NCBI GenBank assembly: GCA_023666705.1
Contig: JAMPBO010000004.1
Coordinates: 51,895 to 115,894 of the forward strand
Direction of reading: 5' to 3'
DNA length: 64,000 nucleotides
Source: Bacteroides sp.
GTDB lineage: Bacteria > Bacillota > Clostridia > Lachnospirales > Lachnospiraceae
Under the pieces are notes generated by a model. That model was not told the DNA's origin. It did not search any database and saw nothing but the letters and a program-made list of their open reading frames with translations. The translations under genes and the position numbers were made by a program. Every line of letters begins with the position of its first letter. The stretch's first letter is position 1. Shown one piece after another: positions 8,759-19,839 of this stretch.

Positions 8759-11700
8759 TTATTCTTCTATCAATGTCTCAACAACCTCTACTGCACCTGC
8801 GGTTTCGTCAACCTCAACATCAACAATCTCATCATCCGCCGCTGTGTCAAGTGCGTTTTCAGGTATCTCTATATCATTTGTGCCTGAATCAAGCTTAACG
8901 GAACGATACCGTTTCATACCTGTACCTGCAGGTATCAGCTTTCCAATCAGAACATTTTCCTTCAGACCAATCAGCGGGTCAACCTTACCCTTAATTGCAG
9001 CCTCCGTCAGAACCTTCGTTGTCTCCTGGAAGGATGCTGCAGAAAGGAATGAGCTTGTGGCAAGCGATGCCTTGGTGATACCAAGCATAACCTGTGTGCC
9101 CTCTGCTGGAGCCTTGCCCTCCTCTGTGAGCATATCATTAATCTCATCAAAATCAAGGGCATCCACCAACGTTCCCGGAAGATAATCCGTATCTCCGCTG
9201 TTCTCTATCCGAATCTTCTTAAGCATCTGGCGGACAATCACCTCTACGTGCTTATCATTTATCTCAACACCCTGAAGACGGTAAACTCTCTGAACCTCTC
9301 TTATCATGTAATCCTGTACCGCACGCACACCCTTTATCTTAAGGATATCATGCGGATTTACAGAACCCTCCGTAAGCTCGTCACCTGCGTCAAGGATTTG
9401 TCCATCCTGAACCTTTATCCTGGAACCGTACGGAATAAGATAAGCCTTTGAATCGCCTGTCTCGCTGTTTGTTATAACAACCTCACGCTTCTTCTTTGTC
9501 TCCCTGATTTGGACCTCTCCGCCAAACTCTGCGATAATTGCAAGTCCCTTTGGCTTTCTCGCCTCAAAAAGCTCCTCAACTCTAGGAAGACCCTGTGTAA
9601 TATCATCACCTGCAACACCGCCTGTATGGAAGGTACGCATTGTAAGCTGTGTACCAGGCTCACCGATGGACTGTGCAGCTATAATACCGACTGCCTCGCC
9701 TACCTGAACCGACTGTCCTGTTGCCATGTTGGCACCATAGCACTTGGAGCACACGCCAAGATGTGACTTACATGTCAGAATGGTCCGAATCTTAATCTTT
9801 GCATCACTTCTTGTCTTACCTGTTGCTTCATCAAGGAATGGAACACCGTCATTGTCTACACCGTAACGCATGATGTTCTCTGCTCTCTTCGGCGTTATCA
9901 TATGGTTCTTCTTGACTATCATATTGCCCTTGGCATCAAATATGCTTTCGGCAGCGTAACGTCCCGTAATTCTCTCCTGAAGACTTTCGATAACCTCCTT
10001 GCCTTCCATGAATGCTTCTGCATACATGCCCGGCTTTTCATCCATATCCTCACAGCAGTCAACCTCACGAATAATGAGATCCTGTGATACGTCAACAAGA
10101 CGACGTGTAAGGTAACCTGAGTCAGCTGTACGAAGTGCAGTATCGGAAAGTCCCTTACGTGCACCATGTGCAGAAATGAAATACTCAAGTACGTCCAAGC
10201 CCTCACGGAAATTAGACTTGATTGGAAGCTCGATGGTACGTCCTGTTGTATCTGCCATAAGACCACGCATACCTGCAAGCTGTTTAATCTGCTGGTCAGA
10301 ACCACGGGCACCTGAGTCAGCCATCATATAAATGTTATTGTATTTGTCCAGTCCGTCAAGAAGTGCTTTTGTAAGCTTCTTATCTGCTTCCTCCCACACT
10401 CTTACAACTGCCTGATACCGCTCCTCATCCGTAAGGCTACCACGTCTGAAATGCTTATTAATCTGGTCAACGACCTTCTGTGCATCCTCAAGAATTTCCT
10501 TCTTTGCAGCAGGCACTGTCATATCTGAAATGGAAACGGTTATTGCACCCCTTGTGGAATACTTATATCCCATTGCCTTGATATCATCAAGCACCTCAGC
10601 AGTCTTTGTAGCTCCGTGCGTATTAATACATTTATCAAGAATTTGCTTAAGACCCTTCTTTCCAACATGGAAATTAATTTCCGGCTCAAGCATATTTTCA
10701 TCAATTGTACGGTCAACAAATCCTAAGTCCTGTGGAATAATCTCATTAAATATCAGCCTTCCAAGGGTGGAATCTATCATTTTACTACGTTTTTTGCCAT
10801 CAGCTGTAACCATGGTCTTCTTAACCAAAATTCTCTGATGAAGTGTTATCTCACCATTTTCATAAGCAAGCATTGCAAGATTTGTGCTGCCAAACTTCGG
10901 CTTCATAAAGTCTCTTACAGCACTGACTATCTCTTTATAGAAGACTTCCTTCTTATCCTTTGACATTTTGGCAATTACTTTTACCTTGACTACATCTGAA
11001 AGCTCAACCGTTCCGTTTTTGCAGTCCTCAGAAATATCTGCAAGGTTTGCCGCCTCATCGTCCTTACCATATTCCTTTACAATTTTGGCTTTGGCTGCTT
11101 CCTCAGGAGAAAGCTCAGCGTACTTCTCCATCGTAAGATAGTAAATGCCAAGTACCATATCCTGTGAAGGAACTGCAACCGGTCCGCCATCTGACGGCTT
11201 CAACAGGTTGTTCGGTGACAGCAAAAGGAATCTGCACTCTGCCTGTGCCTCAACGGAAAGTGGAAGATGCACTGCCATCTGGTCTCCGTCAAAGTCAGCA
11301 TTGAATGCTGTACATACAAGCGGATGAAGCTTGATTGCCTTACCCTCTACAAGTATCGGCTCAAATGCCTGAATTCCAAGTCTGTGCAGAGTAGGGGCAC
11401 GGTTCAGCATAACAGGGTGCTCCTTGATTACCTGCTCAAGCACATCCCAAACCTGTGGCTCCAGCTTTTCAACCATCTTCTTTGCTGCTTTTATATTATT
11501 TGCCTTGCCCTGTGCAGTAAGCTCCTTCATAACAAATGGCTTGAACAGCTCAATTGCCATTTCCTTCGGAAGACCACACTGGTAAATCTTTAATTCCGGT
11601 CCTACAACGATAACGGAACGTCCCGAATAGTCAACACGCTTACCAAGCAGGTTCTGACGGAACCGTCCCTGCTTACCCTTAAGCATATCGGAAAGTGACT

Positions 11701-12673
11701 TCAGTGCACGGTTACCAGGTCCCGTTACAGCACGTCCTCTTCTTCCGTTATCAATCAATGCATCAACCGCTTCCTGAAGCATTCTCTTTTCATTTCTGAC
11801 AATAATGTCAGGTGCACCAAGCTCAAGCAGTCTCTTGAGACGGTTGTTACGGTTGATAATTCTTCTATACAAATCATTTAAGTCAGAGGTTGCAAATCTT
11901 CCACCATCCAACTGTACCATAGGTCTGATATCAGGCGGTATAACAGGTATCACGTCCATTATCATCCACTCAGGCTTGTTGTTTGAATTTCTGAATGCCT
12001 CAACAACCTCAAGCCTCTTGATAATTCTTGCACGTTTCTGTCCTGACGCATCTGCAAGCTCTGCCCGAAGCTCTGCTGCCTCCTTATCCAAATCGATAGC
12101 CTGTAGAAGCTCCTTTACAGCCTCTGCTCCCATACCGACACGGAATCTGTTGGAACCAAAATCTTCCTCTGCCTTGCGGTACTCCTGCTCATTTAATATC
12201 GCCTTGTACTCCAAAGGCGTATCTCCTGCGTCAAGCACAATATAGGATGCAAAATAAAGCACCTTTTCCAAAAGTCTTGGTGATATGTCAAGGATAAGTC
12301 CCATACGGCTTGGAATACCCTTGAAATACCATATATGTGATACAGGTGCAGCAAGCTCAATATGTCCCATACGCTCACGTCTTACGCTTGCCTTTGTTAC
12401 CTCAACACCACATCTGTCACAAATAACGCCCTTAAAGCGGATTTTTTTGTATTTTCCACAGTGACACTCCCAGTCCTTGCTTGGTCCGAATATTCTCTCG
12501 CAGAATAATCCCTCCTTCTCAGGCTTCAGTGTCCTATAATTAATGGTCTCAGGCTTTTTTACCTCACCTCTTGACCACTCTCTTATCTTTTCAGGAGATG
12601 CAAGTCCAATTTTGATTGCATCAAAATTCATAGGCTGCTCTTGAACTGTTGTTTCATTGTTTATAGCTGACAT
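8759..12673 (-). CDS. rpoC: RNA polymerase subunit beta'
   Basis: This is the catalytic clamp subunit. The 1304 residues show the N-terminal zinc site ([20 protein letters not shown]), the active-site [12 protein letters not shown] loop, the trigger-loop region and the second zinc cluster ([13 protein letters not shown]). ATG follows AAAGGAGAATTGTAAG. It lies 18 bp after rpoB and is co-transcribed with it. The acidic C-terminal tail ([16 protein letters not shown]) is a lineage feature. Confidence 0.98.
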   Translation of the reverse strand: MSAINNETTVQEQPMNFDAIKIGLASPEKIREWSRGEVKKPETINYRTLKPEKEGLFCERIFGPSKDWECHCGKYKKIRFKGVICDRCGVEVTKASVRRERMGHIELAAPVSHIWYFKGIPSRMGLILDISPRLLEKVLYFASYIVLDAGDTPLEYKAILNEQEYRKAEEDFGSNRFRVGMGAEAVKELLQAIDLDKEAAELRAELADASGQKRARIIKRLEVVEAFRNSNNKPEWMIMDVIPVIPPDIRPMVQLDGGRFATSDLNDLYRRIINRNNRLKRLLELGAPDIIVRNEKRMLQEAVDALIDNGRRGRAVTGPGNRALKSLSDMLKGKQGRFRQNLLGKRVDYSGRSVIVVGPELKIYQCGLPKEMAIELFKPFVMKELTAQGKANNIKAAKKMVEKLEPQVWDVLEQVIKEHPVMLNRAPTLHRLGIQAFEPILVEGKAIKLHPLVCTAFNADFDGDQMAVHLPLSVEAQAECRFLLLSPNNLLKPSDGGPVAVPSQDMVLGIYYLTMEKYAELSPEEAAKAKIVKEYGKDDEAANLADISEDCKNGTVELSDVVKVKVIAKMSKDKKEVFYKEIVSAVRDFMKPKFGSTNLAMLAYENGEITLHQRILVKKTMVTADGKKRSKMIDSTLGRLIFNEIIPQDLGFVDRTIDENMLEPEINFHVGKKGLKQILDKCINTHGATKTAEVLDDIKAMGYKYSTRGAITVSISDMTVPAAKKEILEDAQKVVDQINKHFRRGSLTDEERYQAVVRVWEEADKKLTKALLDGLDKYNNIYMMADSGARGSDQQIKQLAGMRGLMADTTGRTIELPIKSNFREGLDVLEYFISAHGARKGLSDTALRTADSGYLTRRLVDVSQDLIIREVDCCEDMDEKPGMYAEAFMEGKEVIESLQERITGRYAAESIFDAKGNMIVKKNHMITPKRAENIMRYGVDNDGVPFLDEATGKTRSDAKIKIRTILTCKSHLGVCSKCYGANMATGQSVQVGEAVGIIAAQSIGEPGTQLTMRTFHTGGVAGDDITQGLPRVEELFEARKPKGLAIIAEFGGEVQIRETKKKREVVITNSETGDSKAYLIPYGSRIKVQDGQILDAGDELTEGSVNPHDILKIKGVRAVQDYMIREVQRVYRLQGVEINDKHVEVIVRQMLKKIRIENSGDTDYLPGTLVDALDFDEINDMLTEEGKAPAEGTQVMLGITKASLATSSFLSAASFQETTKVLTEAAIKGKVDPLIGLKENVLIGKLIPAGTGMKRYRSVKLDSGTNDIEIPENALDTAADDEIVDVEVDETAGAVEVVETLIEE

Positions 12674-12691
12674 CTTACAATTCTCCTTTCA

Positions 12692-15600
12692 TTAAAACTC
12701 GTCTTCTTCATATGCATCATCCTCTTCATCGTCCAATGCATAATCATCATCCGACAGAGAAGTAAGTTCATCATTTTCATCAACACCGCTGTAACCCTGA
12801 GCCTCAAAATCCTCATTAAACGCTGCATTGTCGCCCTCAATTACTGCCTTTACGCTCTCATCACCATAATCAAGCGTTTCCGTAAGCTCAACCTCAGTCT
12901 GGTCATCCTTAAGAACCCTTACATCAAGACCAAGTGACTGGAATTCCTTGAGAAGTACCTTAAAGGACTCCGGTATACCTGCCTCCGGTATATTGTCACC
13001 CTTGATAATTGCTTCGTAAGTCTTAACACGTCCCACTACATCATCCGACTTAACGGTAAGAATTTCCTGCAGGGTGTAGGATGCACCATATGCCTCCAGT
13101 GCCCAAACCTCCATCTCACCAAATCTCTGTCCACCAAACTGTGCCTTACCGCCGAGTGGCTGCTGTGTTACAAGTGAATACGGACCTGTTGAACGTGCGT
13201 GTATCTTATCATCAACAAGGTGGTGCAGCTTCAGGTAATGCATAAATCCAATTGTAACAGGTGAGTCAAATTCCTCTCCCGTTCTACCGTCACGAAGCCT
13301 TACCTTACCTGTTCTGTTGATAGGAACGCCCTTCCACTCTTCTCTGTGGTCCCTGTTCTCATACAGATAATTCATAAGCTCCTTGTCAGTGCTGTCCTTG
13401 TATTTTGCCTCGAATGTCTCCCAATCCTCATTTACATAATCGTTCGCCATTTCAAGGGTATCCATAATATCATACTCATCCGCCCCATCAAATACAGGCG
13501 TGGAAATGTTAAAGCCAAGTGCCTTTGCAGCAAGTCCCAAATGAACCTCCAAAACCTGTCCGATATTCATACGTGATGGAACACCCAATGGGTTCAGCAC
13601 AATATCAAGCGGTCTTCCATTTGGAAGGAACGGCATATCCTCAACAGGAAGAATACGTGAAATAACACCCTTGTTACCATGACGTCCTGCCATCTTGTCA
13701 CCAACTGAGATTTTTCTCTTTTGGGCAATGTAAACTCTTACGGTTTTGTTTACTCCCGGCGGAAGCTCATCCCCGTTTTCCCTTGTAAATACCTTTGTAT
13801 CCATAATAACGCCAAATGCACCGTGCGGCACACGAAGCGATGTATCTCTTACCTCTCTTGCCTTTTCACCGAAAATAGCCCGGAGAAGTCTCTCCTCAGC
13901 GGTAAGCTCTGTCTCACCCTTTGGTGTAACCTTACCGACAAGAATATCTCCTGCACGGACCTCAGCACCAATTCTTATGATACCGTTTTCATCCAAATCC
14001 TTAAGTGCCTCCGGTGCAAGACCTGCAAGGTCCCTTGTTATTTCTTCCTGTCCAAGCTTTGTATCTCTTGCCTCGACCTCATATTCCTCAATATGAACGG
14101 ATGTATAAACATCCTCCTGTACAAGTCTCTCTGAAAGAAGAACTGCATCCTCGTAGTTGTAGCCTTCCCATGTCATAAATCCGATAAGCGGATTCTTACC
14201 TAAGGCAATTTCACCGCCTGCCGTGGAAGCACCGTCCGCTATAACCATACCCGCCTTAACCTTATCGCCTCTTTTTACGATTGGTCTCTGGTTCATACAG
14301 TTACCCTGGTTACTTCTGTCAAACTTGATTACATGGTACTCGTCCCTCGTACCATCCTCACATTTCACTACAATCTTTTCACTTGACGAAATCTCAACCA
14401 CGCCGTCATGCTTTGCTACGATACACACGCCTGAGTCTACAGCCGCCTTTGCCTCCATACCGGTTCCGACAACAGGTGCCTCCGTCCTCAAAAGAGGGAC
14501 TGCCTGACGCTGCATGTTAGAGCCCATAAGTGCACGGTTTGCATCATCATTCTCAAGGAACGGAATCATGGATGTAGCAACCGAAAATACCATCTTAGGA
14601 GATACGTCCATCAAATCAACCGTTGATTTTGCAAACTCCGATGTCTCCTCCTTGAAACGTCCTGAAACATTGTTTTTTACAAAATGACCTTCCTCATCCA
14701 AAGGCTCATTTGCCTGTGCTACGACATAATTATCCTCCTCGTCAGCGGTAAGGTACACAACCTCATCCGTTACGATAGGATTGGACGGGTCTGACTTGTC
14801 CAGTTTTCTGTAAGGTGCCTCTACAAAGCCATATTCATTAATTCTTGCATAGGTTGCAAGTGAGTTAATCAGTCCGATGTTAGGACCCTCCGGTGTCTCT
14901 ATCGGACACATTCTGCCGTAATGTGTATAGTGAACGTCTCTTACCTCAAATCCTGCACGGTCTCTGGAAAGACCACCCGGACCAAGTGCGGAAAGACGTC
15001 TCTTATGCGTAAGCTCTGAAAGTGGGTTGTTCTGGTCCATAAACTGTGACAGCTGCGAGCTTCCAAAGAACTCCTTCACTGCCGCCGTTACAGGCTTAAT
15101 ATTAATCAGTGACTGTGGTGTGATGCTGTCAATATCCTGTGTTGTCATTCTCTCCCTTACCACTCTCTCAAGTCGTGATAATCCGATTCTGTACTGGTTT
15201 TGGAGAAGCTCTCCAACCGCCCTGATACGTCTGTTGCCCAAATGGTCGATATCGTCGAAGTTACCGATTCCATACTCAAGGTGCATATTATAGTTAATGG
15301 ACGCAAGTATATCTTCCTTCGTTATGTGCTTTGGAATCAGTTCGCTTACAGAAGCCTGAATTGCTTTTTTGAGTTCGTCCTCGTCATCATACTCCTCAAG
15401 AAGCTTCTCAAGTACAGGATAATAAACATCCTCCGTGATACCTGCTTCCCTTGGTACAAAGCCCACATACTCTGACAAATCAACTACCATATTAGAGAGA
15501 ACCTTTACATTTTTCTCCTCTGTCTGAATCCATACAAACGGAACCGCTGCATCCTGAATTGCCTTTGCATCTTCCCTGCTAAGGGTGGCACCCGCCTGAA

Positions 15601-16522
15601 ATAATATCTCACCTGTACTTGGATCAGTTACATCCTCCGAAAGAACGCAATTTGCAATTCTGTTCTTAAGTGCAAGCTTTTTATTAAATTTATATCTTCC
15701 TACCTTTGCAAGGTCATATCTTCTTGCATCAAAAAACATGCTGTTGATAAGGCTCTCTGCATTTTCAACAACCTCTGGCTCGCCCGGTCTTATTTTCTTG
15801 TAAAGCTCCAAGACACCGCTCTCATAATTTGTGGACGGATCCTTTTCTAAGCTCGCCATAATCTTTGGCTCATCACCAAATAAATCAAGAATTTCCTGAT
15901 TTGTGCCAATACCCAAAGCTCTAATCAGAACCGTAATCGGCACCTTTCTTGTCCTGTCTACACGAACATAAAATACGTCGTTGGAGTCTGTCTCGTACTC
16001 AAGCCAAGCTCCACGGTTCGGTATAACCGTTGATGAATATAAAGTTTTACCAATTTTATCGTGACCCAATGCATAATAGATACCCGGTGAACGTACAAGC
16101 TGACTGACTATGACTCTCTCAGCACCATTTATTACAAATGTACCTGTGGCAGTCATAAGCGGCAAATCGCCCATAAATATATCGTGCTGTGCAATTTCGC
16201 CTGTTTCATTATTACGAAGATGGACATTTACCTTGAGTGGAGCTGCATATGTAGCATCCCTTTCCTTACATTCTTCAATCGAATACTTAATGTCGTCTTC
16301 ACAAAGCTGGAAATCTACAAATTCCAAGCTTAATTGTCCGGTGTAATCAGTCACAGGAGAAATATCCCTGAAAACCTCCTTCAAGCCCTCGTCCAGAAAC
16401 CATTTATATGAGTCCTTCTGTACTTCAATCAGGTTTGGCATATCCAAAACTTCTTTTTCAGTGGAAAAACTCATCCGCATTCCTCTTCCCGATTTCACAG
16501 GACGCATTCTGTACTTTTTCAT
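12692..16522 (-). CDS. rpoB: RNA polymerase subunit beta
   Basis: The product is about 1276 residues and includes the rifampicin-pocket region ([30 protein letters not shown]), with the sensitive-type residues Gln, Asp, His and Ser intact. [13 protein letters not shown] and the C-terminal clamp segment are also present. I prefer ATG at 16522, nine bases after AAGAGGTG, over the upstream GTG at 16534 that overlaps this site. The C-terminus is a long Asp/Glu-rich tail. The gene is driven by the promoter at 16621-16649. Confidence 0.97.
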   Translation of the reverse strand: MKKYRMRPVKSGRGMRMSFSTEKEVLDMPNLIEVQKDSYKWFLDEGLKEVFRDISPVTDYTGQLSLEFVDFQLCEDDIKYSIEECKERDATYAAPLKVNVHLRNNETGEIAQHDIFMGDLPLMTATGTFVINGAERVIVSQLVRSPGIYYALGHDKIGKTLYSSTVIPNRGAWLEYETDSNDVFYVRVDRTRKVPITVLIRALGIGTNQEILDLFGDEPKIMASLEKDPSTNYESGVLELYKKIRPGEPEVVENAESLINSMFFDARRYDLAKVGRYKFNKKLALKNRIANCVLSEDVTDPSTGEILFQAGATLSREDAKAIQDAAVPFVWIQTEEKNVKVLSNMVVDLSEYVGFVPREAGITEDVYYPVLEKLLEEYDDEDELKKAIQASVSELIPKHITKEDILASINYNMHLEYGIGNFDDIDHLGNRRIRAVGELLQNQYRIGLSRLERVVRERMTTQDIDSITPQSLINIKPVTAAVKEFFGSSQLSQFMDQNNPLSELTHKRRLSALGPGGLSRDRAGFEVRDVHYTHYGRMCPIETPEGPNIGLINSLATYARINEYGFVEAPYRKLDKSDPSNPIVTDEVVYLTADEEDNYVVAQANEPLDEEGHFVKNNVSGRFKEETSEFAKSTVDLMDVSPKMVFSVATSMIPFLENDDANRALMGSNMQRQAVPLLRTEAPVVGTGMEAKAAVDSGVCIVAKHDGVVEISSSEKIVVKCEDGTRDEYHVIKFDRSNQGNCMNQRPIVKRGDKVKAGMVIADGASTAGGEIALGKNPLIGFMTWEGYNYEDAVLLSERLVQEDVYTSVHIEEYEVEARDTKLGQEEITRDLAGLAPEALKDLDENGIIRIGAEVRAGDILVGKVTPKGETELTAEERLLRAIFGEKAREVRDTSLRVPHGAFGVIMDTKVFTRENGDELPPGVNKTVRVYIAQKRKISVGDKMAGRHGNKGVISRILPVEDMPFLPNGRPLDIVLNPLGVPSRMNIGQVLEVHLGLAAKALGFNISTPVFDGADEYDIMDTLEMANDYVNEDWETFEAKYKDSTDKELMNYLYENRDHREEWKGVPINRTGKVRLRDGRTGEEFDSPVTIGFMHYLKLHHLVDDKIHARSTGPYSLVTQQPLGGKAQFGGQRFGEMEVWALEAYGASYTLQEILTVKSDDVVGRVKTYEAIIKGDNIPEAGIPESFKVLLKEFQSLGLDVRVLKDDQTEVELTETLDYGDESVKAVIEGDNAAFNEDFEAQGYSGVDENDELTSLSDDDYALDDEEDDAYEEDEF

Positions 16523-16620
16523 CAACCCATTCACCTCTTGAACTTAATATTTAGAAAACTTCGTTTTCACAATCTATACTAAAATTATGGCATACCTAGC
16601 CACAATAATGACATTTTAGT

Positions 16621-16649
16621 ATCTTATCATAATAGGAAAATTGTGTCAA
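16621..16649 (-). promoter_or_regulatory. rpoBC promoter
   Basis: Minus-strand TTGACA (16644-16649) and TAAGAT (16621-16626) have 17-bp spacing, about 100 bp ahead of rpoB and just past the rplL terminator. rpoBC can therefore be transcribed independently of rplJL. Confidence 0.88.
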
Positions 16650-16693
16650 TACGAAATTTAAGATTGTTTCCCGATTGTTAAACAAGAAAAACA

Positions 16694-16715
16694 GAGACTG
16701 CAAACCCGCAGTCCC
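16694..16715 (-). terminator. rplJL terminator
   Basis: GAGACTGC pairs with GCAGTCCC around AAACCC; the minus strand continues TGTTTTTCTTG. It lies directly after rplL and ahead of the rpoB promoter, so it may be only partly effective, as in other bacteria. Confidence 0.85.
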
Positions 16716-16738
16716 TGCCATAAATCATTCTGTAATAA

Positions 16739-17110
16739 TTACTTAAGTGTAACCTTTGCACCCTCAGCCTCAAGCTTCGTCTTGATGTCCTCAGCCTCTT
16801 CCTTGGAAGCACCTTCCTTAAGTACCTTAGGAGCTCCGTCAACAACGTCCTTTGCTTCCTTAAGTCCAAGACCTGTACAGTCACGTACAACCTTGATAAC
16901 CTTAACCTTGTTTGGACCAACCTCAGTAAGCTCAACATCAAACGAATCCTTCTCGTCTGCTCCGCCTGCTGCCTCTCCGCCTGCTGCGGCTGCAACTACA
17001 ACACCGGCTGCTGCTGATACACCAAACTCCTCCTCACAAGCCTTTACTAAATCGTTTAACTCTAATACTGATAATCCCTTGATAACATCGATAATTTCCT
17101 GAGTTGTCAT
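16739..17110 (-). CDS. rplL: 50S ribosomal protein L7/L12
   Basis: L12 forms the flexible stalk that recruits translational GTPases. The 123 residues comprise the N-terminal dimerisation helix ([16 protein letters not shown]), an Ala-Gly-Glu hinge ([18 protein letters not shown]) and the globular domain with [23 protein letters not shown]. It is 95 bp downstream of rplJ and ends before its own terminator. Confidence 0.98.
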   Translation of the reverse strand: MTTQEIIDVIKGLSVLELNDLVKACEEEFGVSAAAGVVVAAAAGGEAAGGADEKDSFDVELTEVGPNKVKVIKVVRDCTGLGLKEAKDVVDGAPKVLKEGASKEEAEDIKTKLEAEGAKVTLK

Positions 17111-17205
17111 TTCTAAATTCCTCCATTTTTCAATATTTTCATTCTCACTAAGAATGGGTTTCTTTTTTACTTTTTAATCATCCTTCTGCCGAACAGCTGA
17201 TGTCA

Positions 17206-17694
17206 TTATGCTTCCTTTGCATCTGCAATCTGCTTAATAACACGGGCAAAGTTTGCAATTGGTGACTGGATACTTCCAAGAAGCTTTGATATAAGCTCTT
17301 CCCTGGAAGGGATTGTTGCGATTGTCTTAATACCTGCCACGTCGTAGTGAACGCCCTCTACCACGCCTGCCTTAAGCTCTAATTCAGGATTTTCCTTTGC
17401 GAAATTAGAAACAAGTCTTGCAGGTGCAGTTGCATCTGTCTTTGAAATAACAACTGCCGTAGGTCCCTCAAGGTCATCCTTAAGAGAATCAAACTCTGTA
17501 CCATCGATAGCAAGCTTAACCATGGTATTCTTATATACCTTGTAGATAACACCTGCTTCTCTGAGTGACTTACGGAGCTTTGTATCCTGCTCAACCGTAA
17601 GACCACGGTAATCTACTAATACGACTGACTTAGCTTCATTGATATTTTCTTTGATTTCATCAACGATTGGCTGCTTCATTTCTATCTTTGCCAA
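17206..17694 (-). CDS. rplJ: 50S ribosomal protein L10
   Basis: L10 anchors L12 dimers to the 50S subunit. The sequence begins AKIEMKQPIVDEIKENI, with SVVLVDYRGLTVEQ and the C-terminal helix for L12 binding. Start choice is between GTG at 17700 (too close to GGAGG) and TTG at 17694 (about nine bases away, giving the usual MAKIE N-terminus); I prefer TTG. It is autoregulated through the L10 leader upstream. rplK and rplA are not adjacent. Confidence 0.96.
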   Translation of the reverse strand: MAKIEMKQPIVDEIKENINEAKSVVLVDYRGLTVEQDTKLRKSLREAGVIYKVYKNTMVKLAIDGTEFDSLKDDLEGPTAVVISKTDATAPARLVSNFAKENPELELKAGVVEGVHYDVAGIKTIATIPSREELISKLLGSIQSPIANFARVIKQIADAKEA

Positions 17695-17770
17695 AATCAC
17701 GCACCTCCTTTCAAATAATAACAGGATTCTTGCGAAGCCTGCCGATGAAAACTGCGTTTCCTATAAAGAA

Positions 17771-17798
17771 GAAAAACTCCCATGCGTAGCACAGGAGT
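17771..17798 (-). terminator. Attenuator in the rplJ leader
   Basis: On the minus strand ACTCCTGTG-CTACG-CATGGGAGT forms a nine-pair stem followed by TTTTTC, about 75 bp before rplJ. A terminator between promoter and gene next to an L10 leader core indicates L10-controlled attenuation. Confidence 0.85.
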
Positions 17799-17890
17799 CA
17801 TAATTCATAAAATCCATGATTTACGATTCTTCCTCGGTAGGCGTTTTTTGCTTATGCCCTTCGGCACCTACTGTCTACGGCAATTCATCG
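17771..17890 (-). ncRNA. Ribosomal protein L10 leader
   Basis: The minus strand at 17831-17880 reads CCGTAGACAGTAGGTGCCGA, then an AAGGGC loop and GCCTACCGAGG. This matches the L10 leader fold, which mimics the L10-binding site of 23S rRNA. It sits between the rplJ promoter and the attenuator hairpin. Binding of L10-L12 is expected to favour termination; that is family knowledge, not shown here. Confidence 0.88.
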
Positions 17891-17896
17891 AAAATG

Positions 17897-17925
17897 AGGA
17901 TACCATATCAAATTCATATTGTCAA
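17897..17925 (-). promoter_or_regulatory. rplJL promoter
   Basis: Minus-strand TTGACA (17920-17925) and TATCCT (17897-17902) are 17 bp apart, nine bases past the stop codon of the amidase gene and just ahead of the L10 leader. Confidence 0.88.
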
Positions 17926-17933
17926 TTACTTTT

Positions 17934-18812
17934 TTATGTCCTTGATGGTCTTGTTGCCGTCATGGGAACTTCCCTTCTTACAATCAGGGTTTCATAGCCT
18001 TTGTCCCGAAGCTCTCTTTGGGCAATCAACGCATCGTCAACATCATTATATTCCCCAACCCTGACCTGAAACAGCCCGTCATCCTCGTATATTTCCGCCA
18101 TATATCCCTCATTGATGAACTTATTCATCTGATAGGATGCGGATGCAAAGCTTCTGTAGATACCCACAAGAATCTGGTAAACCTCATCCCCATTTTCGTT
18201 TCTTCCATTTTGGTTTCCATGAAATGTATCAGGCACATCCCCGCCATCTGCACTATAGCTCATCGCCTGTGCCGTTCCTGCTGCCCTTATCGTTTCATTG
18301 ATTCCATCAGCGATTGCCTGTGCCGTTTCCTCAAATTTCGAATCAAACAATGCGTTATCCGTATCACTGTTTATAAAGCCTGCCTCCACCAGTATCGCTG
18401 GCATGCTTGTTCTTCTTAATACCGCAAGATTTGGTCTGATATCTACATTTATATTTCTGTAGCCAACCTCCTCCAACCTTTTATTTACATTCTCCGCCAT
18501 CGTCTTTTTGATGCCCGAATCGTCATATATGAGCGTCTGCACACCGTTGTACTGATTCGGAGTAGGTGACGAATTTCTGTGAATGGAAACAAAATAGTCC
18601 GCTCCACTTTCATTTCCTATGCGTGCCTTCTGCACGGGAGAATCATATACATCCGTCGTTCTCGTATATACAACATCATATCCCTGGGATTTGAGTATAT
18701 CTCCCACAGCAAGTGCGAGATTTAAAACGTCATCCTTTTCTTTTCTTCCATTATAAGATGCCCCTCCGTCAAACCCTCCATGTCCGGCATCTATCATTAT
18801 TTTAACCGCCAT
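17934..18812 (-). CDS. N-acetylmuramoyl-L-alanine amidase, CwlC-like, with SPOR domain
   Basis: An Amidase_3 domain (residues about 1-180) has the zinc ligands in IDAGHGGFDGG, the downstream Glu of the NGRKEKDD segment, YFVSIHRNSS and the catalytic Glu in ILVEAGFI. After a linker, a SPOR-like repeat (YQILVGIYRSFASASYQMNKF, then FQVRVGEY) would bind peptidoglycan. There is no signal peptide, as in Bacillus CwlC, which lyses the mother cell at the end of sporulation; a similar role is inferred. ATG at 18812 follows GAGGTTTGAT; a start four codons further up is less well placed. Confidence 0.88.
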   Translation of the reverse strand: MAVKIMIDAGHGGFDGGASYNGRKEKDDVLNLALAVGDILKSQGYDVVYTRTTDVYDSPVQKARIGNESGADYFVSIHRNSSPTPNQYNGVQTLIYDDSGIKKTMAENVNKRLEEVGYRNINVDIRPNLAVLRRTSMPAILVEAGFINSDTDNALFDSKFEETAQAIADGINETIRAAGTAQAMSYSADGGDVPDTFHGNQNGRNENGDEVYQILVGIYRSFASASYQMNKFINEGYMAEIYEDDGLFQVRVGEYNDVDDALIAQRELRDKGYETLIVRREVPMTATRPSRT

Positions 18813-18888
18813 ATCAAACCTCATGCTAATTCATTCTATAATATGATATGACCAATTGACAAATCGGTTCCTGCCTGCACTTTTTTTA

Positions 18889-19581
18889 TTAAAAAAGTCC
18901 GTTCAGCCTGAAAATGACCAGTTTACCGACTATAACCAGCACCACAAAAAACAGGATAACGGAAACCAAAAGTATAATGGCATAATATTTTTGATAAAAA
19001 TTGTTTATCTCCGCGGATGCATACTTTTGTATGTATTCGCAATCCCAATATTTTCTATCCACCCATTTTTTGTCACTTTCTCTTAACTCCTCCAGCATAT
19101 GGTTCACATTAGACAGTTCCTTTTCACAGTGCTTTCTTTCATCCACAAGCGTAAATACGTCAAATTCTATTTTCATTTTGAGAAAGCCCTTTTTTTCATA
19201 ATGAATACCACATGAAACAATTGCATTTATCAAATGCTCGTTATTCTTGTATATAAGAACCATTGTCAGGGCGACCGCCACGTATGCAAACATGGAAAGC
19301 CCCTGCGGAAATCTGGTGCCTACCGATATCAGAAAGAACATCCACACAAGCAACACAGCTTCAATTAAAGAGCAGGACAGCACTCTGGTCTTGACGCCAT
19401 AAAATCTTTTATCGATACCTGCAAGCTGGGACTGGTACTGTTCCTTTATAAGTGCAAGCTTACTGATACACTGCTCCCTATTTGTATCTATGCTGATAAA
19501 TTTTCCTGCCGTTTCCTCTTCCTCTGGCTGTCCGTCAAACTCATTTTCATTTGCCGCAGTCTCTTCCGTTTTCAGCTTCAT
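18889..19581 (-). CDS. Uncharacterised three-TM membrane protein
   Basis: I do not recognise this 230-residue protein. It has a soluble N-terminus rich in Glu, then two helices (about SLIEAVLLVWMFFLISVG and LSMFAYVAVALTMVLIY), a cytoplasmic segment with coiled-coil character (DERKHCEKELSNVNHMLEEL), and a last helix (YAIILLVSVILFFVVLVIVG). ATG follows GGGGGTGAGAAAA. It lies upstream of the amidase gene on the same strand; whether they work together is not evident. Confidence 0.75.
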   Translation of the reverse strand: MKLKTEETAANENEFDGQPEEEETAGKFISIDTNREQCISKLALIKEQYQSQLAGIDKRFYGVKTRVLSCSLIEAVLLVWMFFLISVGTRFPQGLSMFAYVAVALTMVLIYKNNEHLINAIVSCGIHYEKKGFLKMKIEFDVFTLVDERKHCEKELSNVNHMLEELRESDKKWVDRKYWDCEYIQKYASAEINNFYQKYYAIILLVSVILFFVVLVIVGKLVIFRLNGLF

Positions 19582-19678
19582 TTTTTCTCACCCCCATATC
19601 CCTTCAAAATACACTCCTTGCTTTCATATTTTAACACTCGACTGTATCCAAAGTGTATCCTATGGTATTGCCACATGT

Positions 19679-19707
19679 ACTTTAGCACACAGGCTGCTAA
19701 AATTCAA
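19679..19707 (-). promoter_or_regulatory. Likely promoter of the three-TM protein gene
   Basis: Minus-strand TTGAAT (19702-19707) and TAAAGT (19679-19684) with 17-bp spacing, about 100 bp ahead of the gene. It lies back to back with the amylase promoter. Confidence 0.5.
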
Positions 19708-19763
19708 TAGACTGCACAATATCTTTATGTGCAAATTATTATGGTTTCCTGCTGATTGTTTTA

Positions 19764-19792
19764 TTGCCACACAAATTCATTTGTGGTATACT
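19764..19792 (+). promoter_or_regulatory. Amylase promoter with an operator inside its spacer
   Basis: TTGCCA (19764-19769) and TATACT (19787-19792) are 17 bp apart, and the spacer holds the perfect inverted repeat CACAAATTCATTTGTG (19770-19785). A repressor bound there would cover both promoter boxes. The regulator is not identifiable from the window. Confidence 0.8.
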
Positions 19793-19839
19793 ACATCGGT
19801 ATTTTGAAAATGTTTGTATTAATGAAAGGAGGCAATCCA

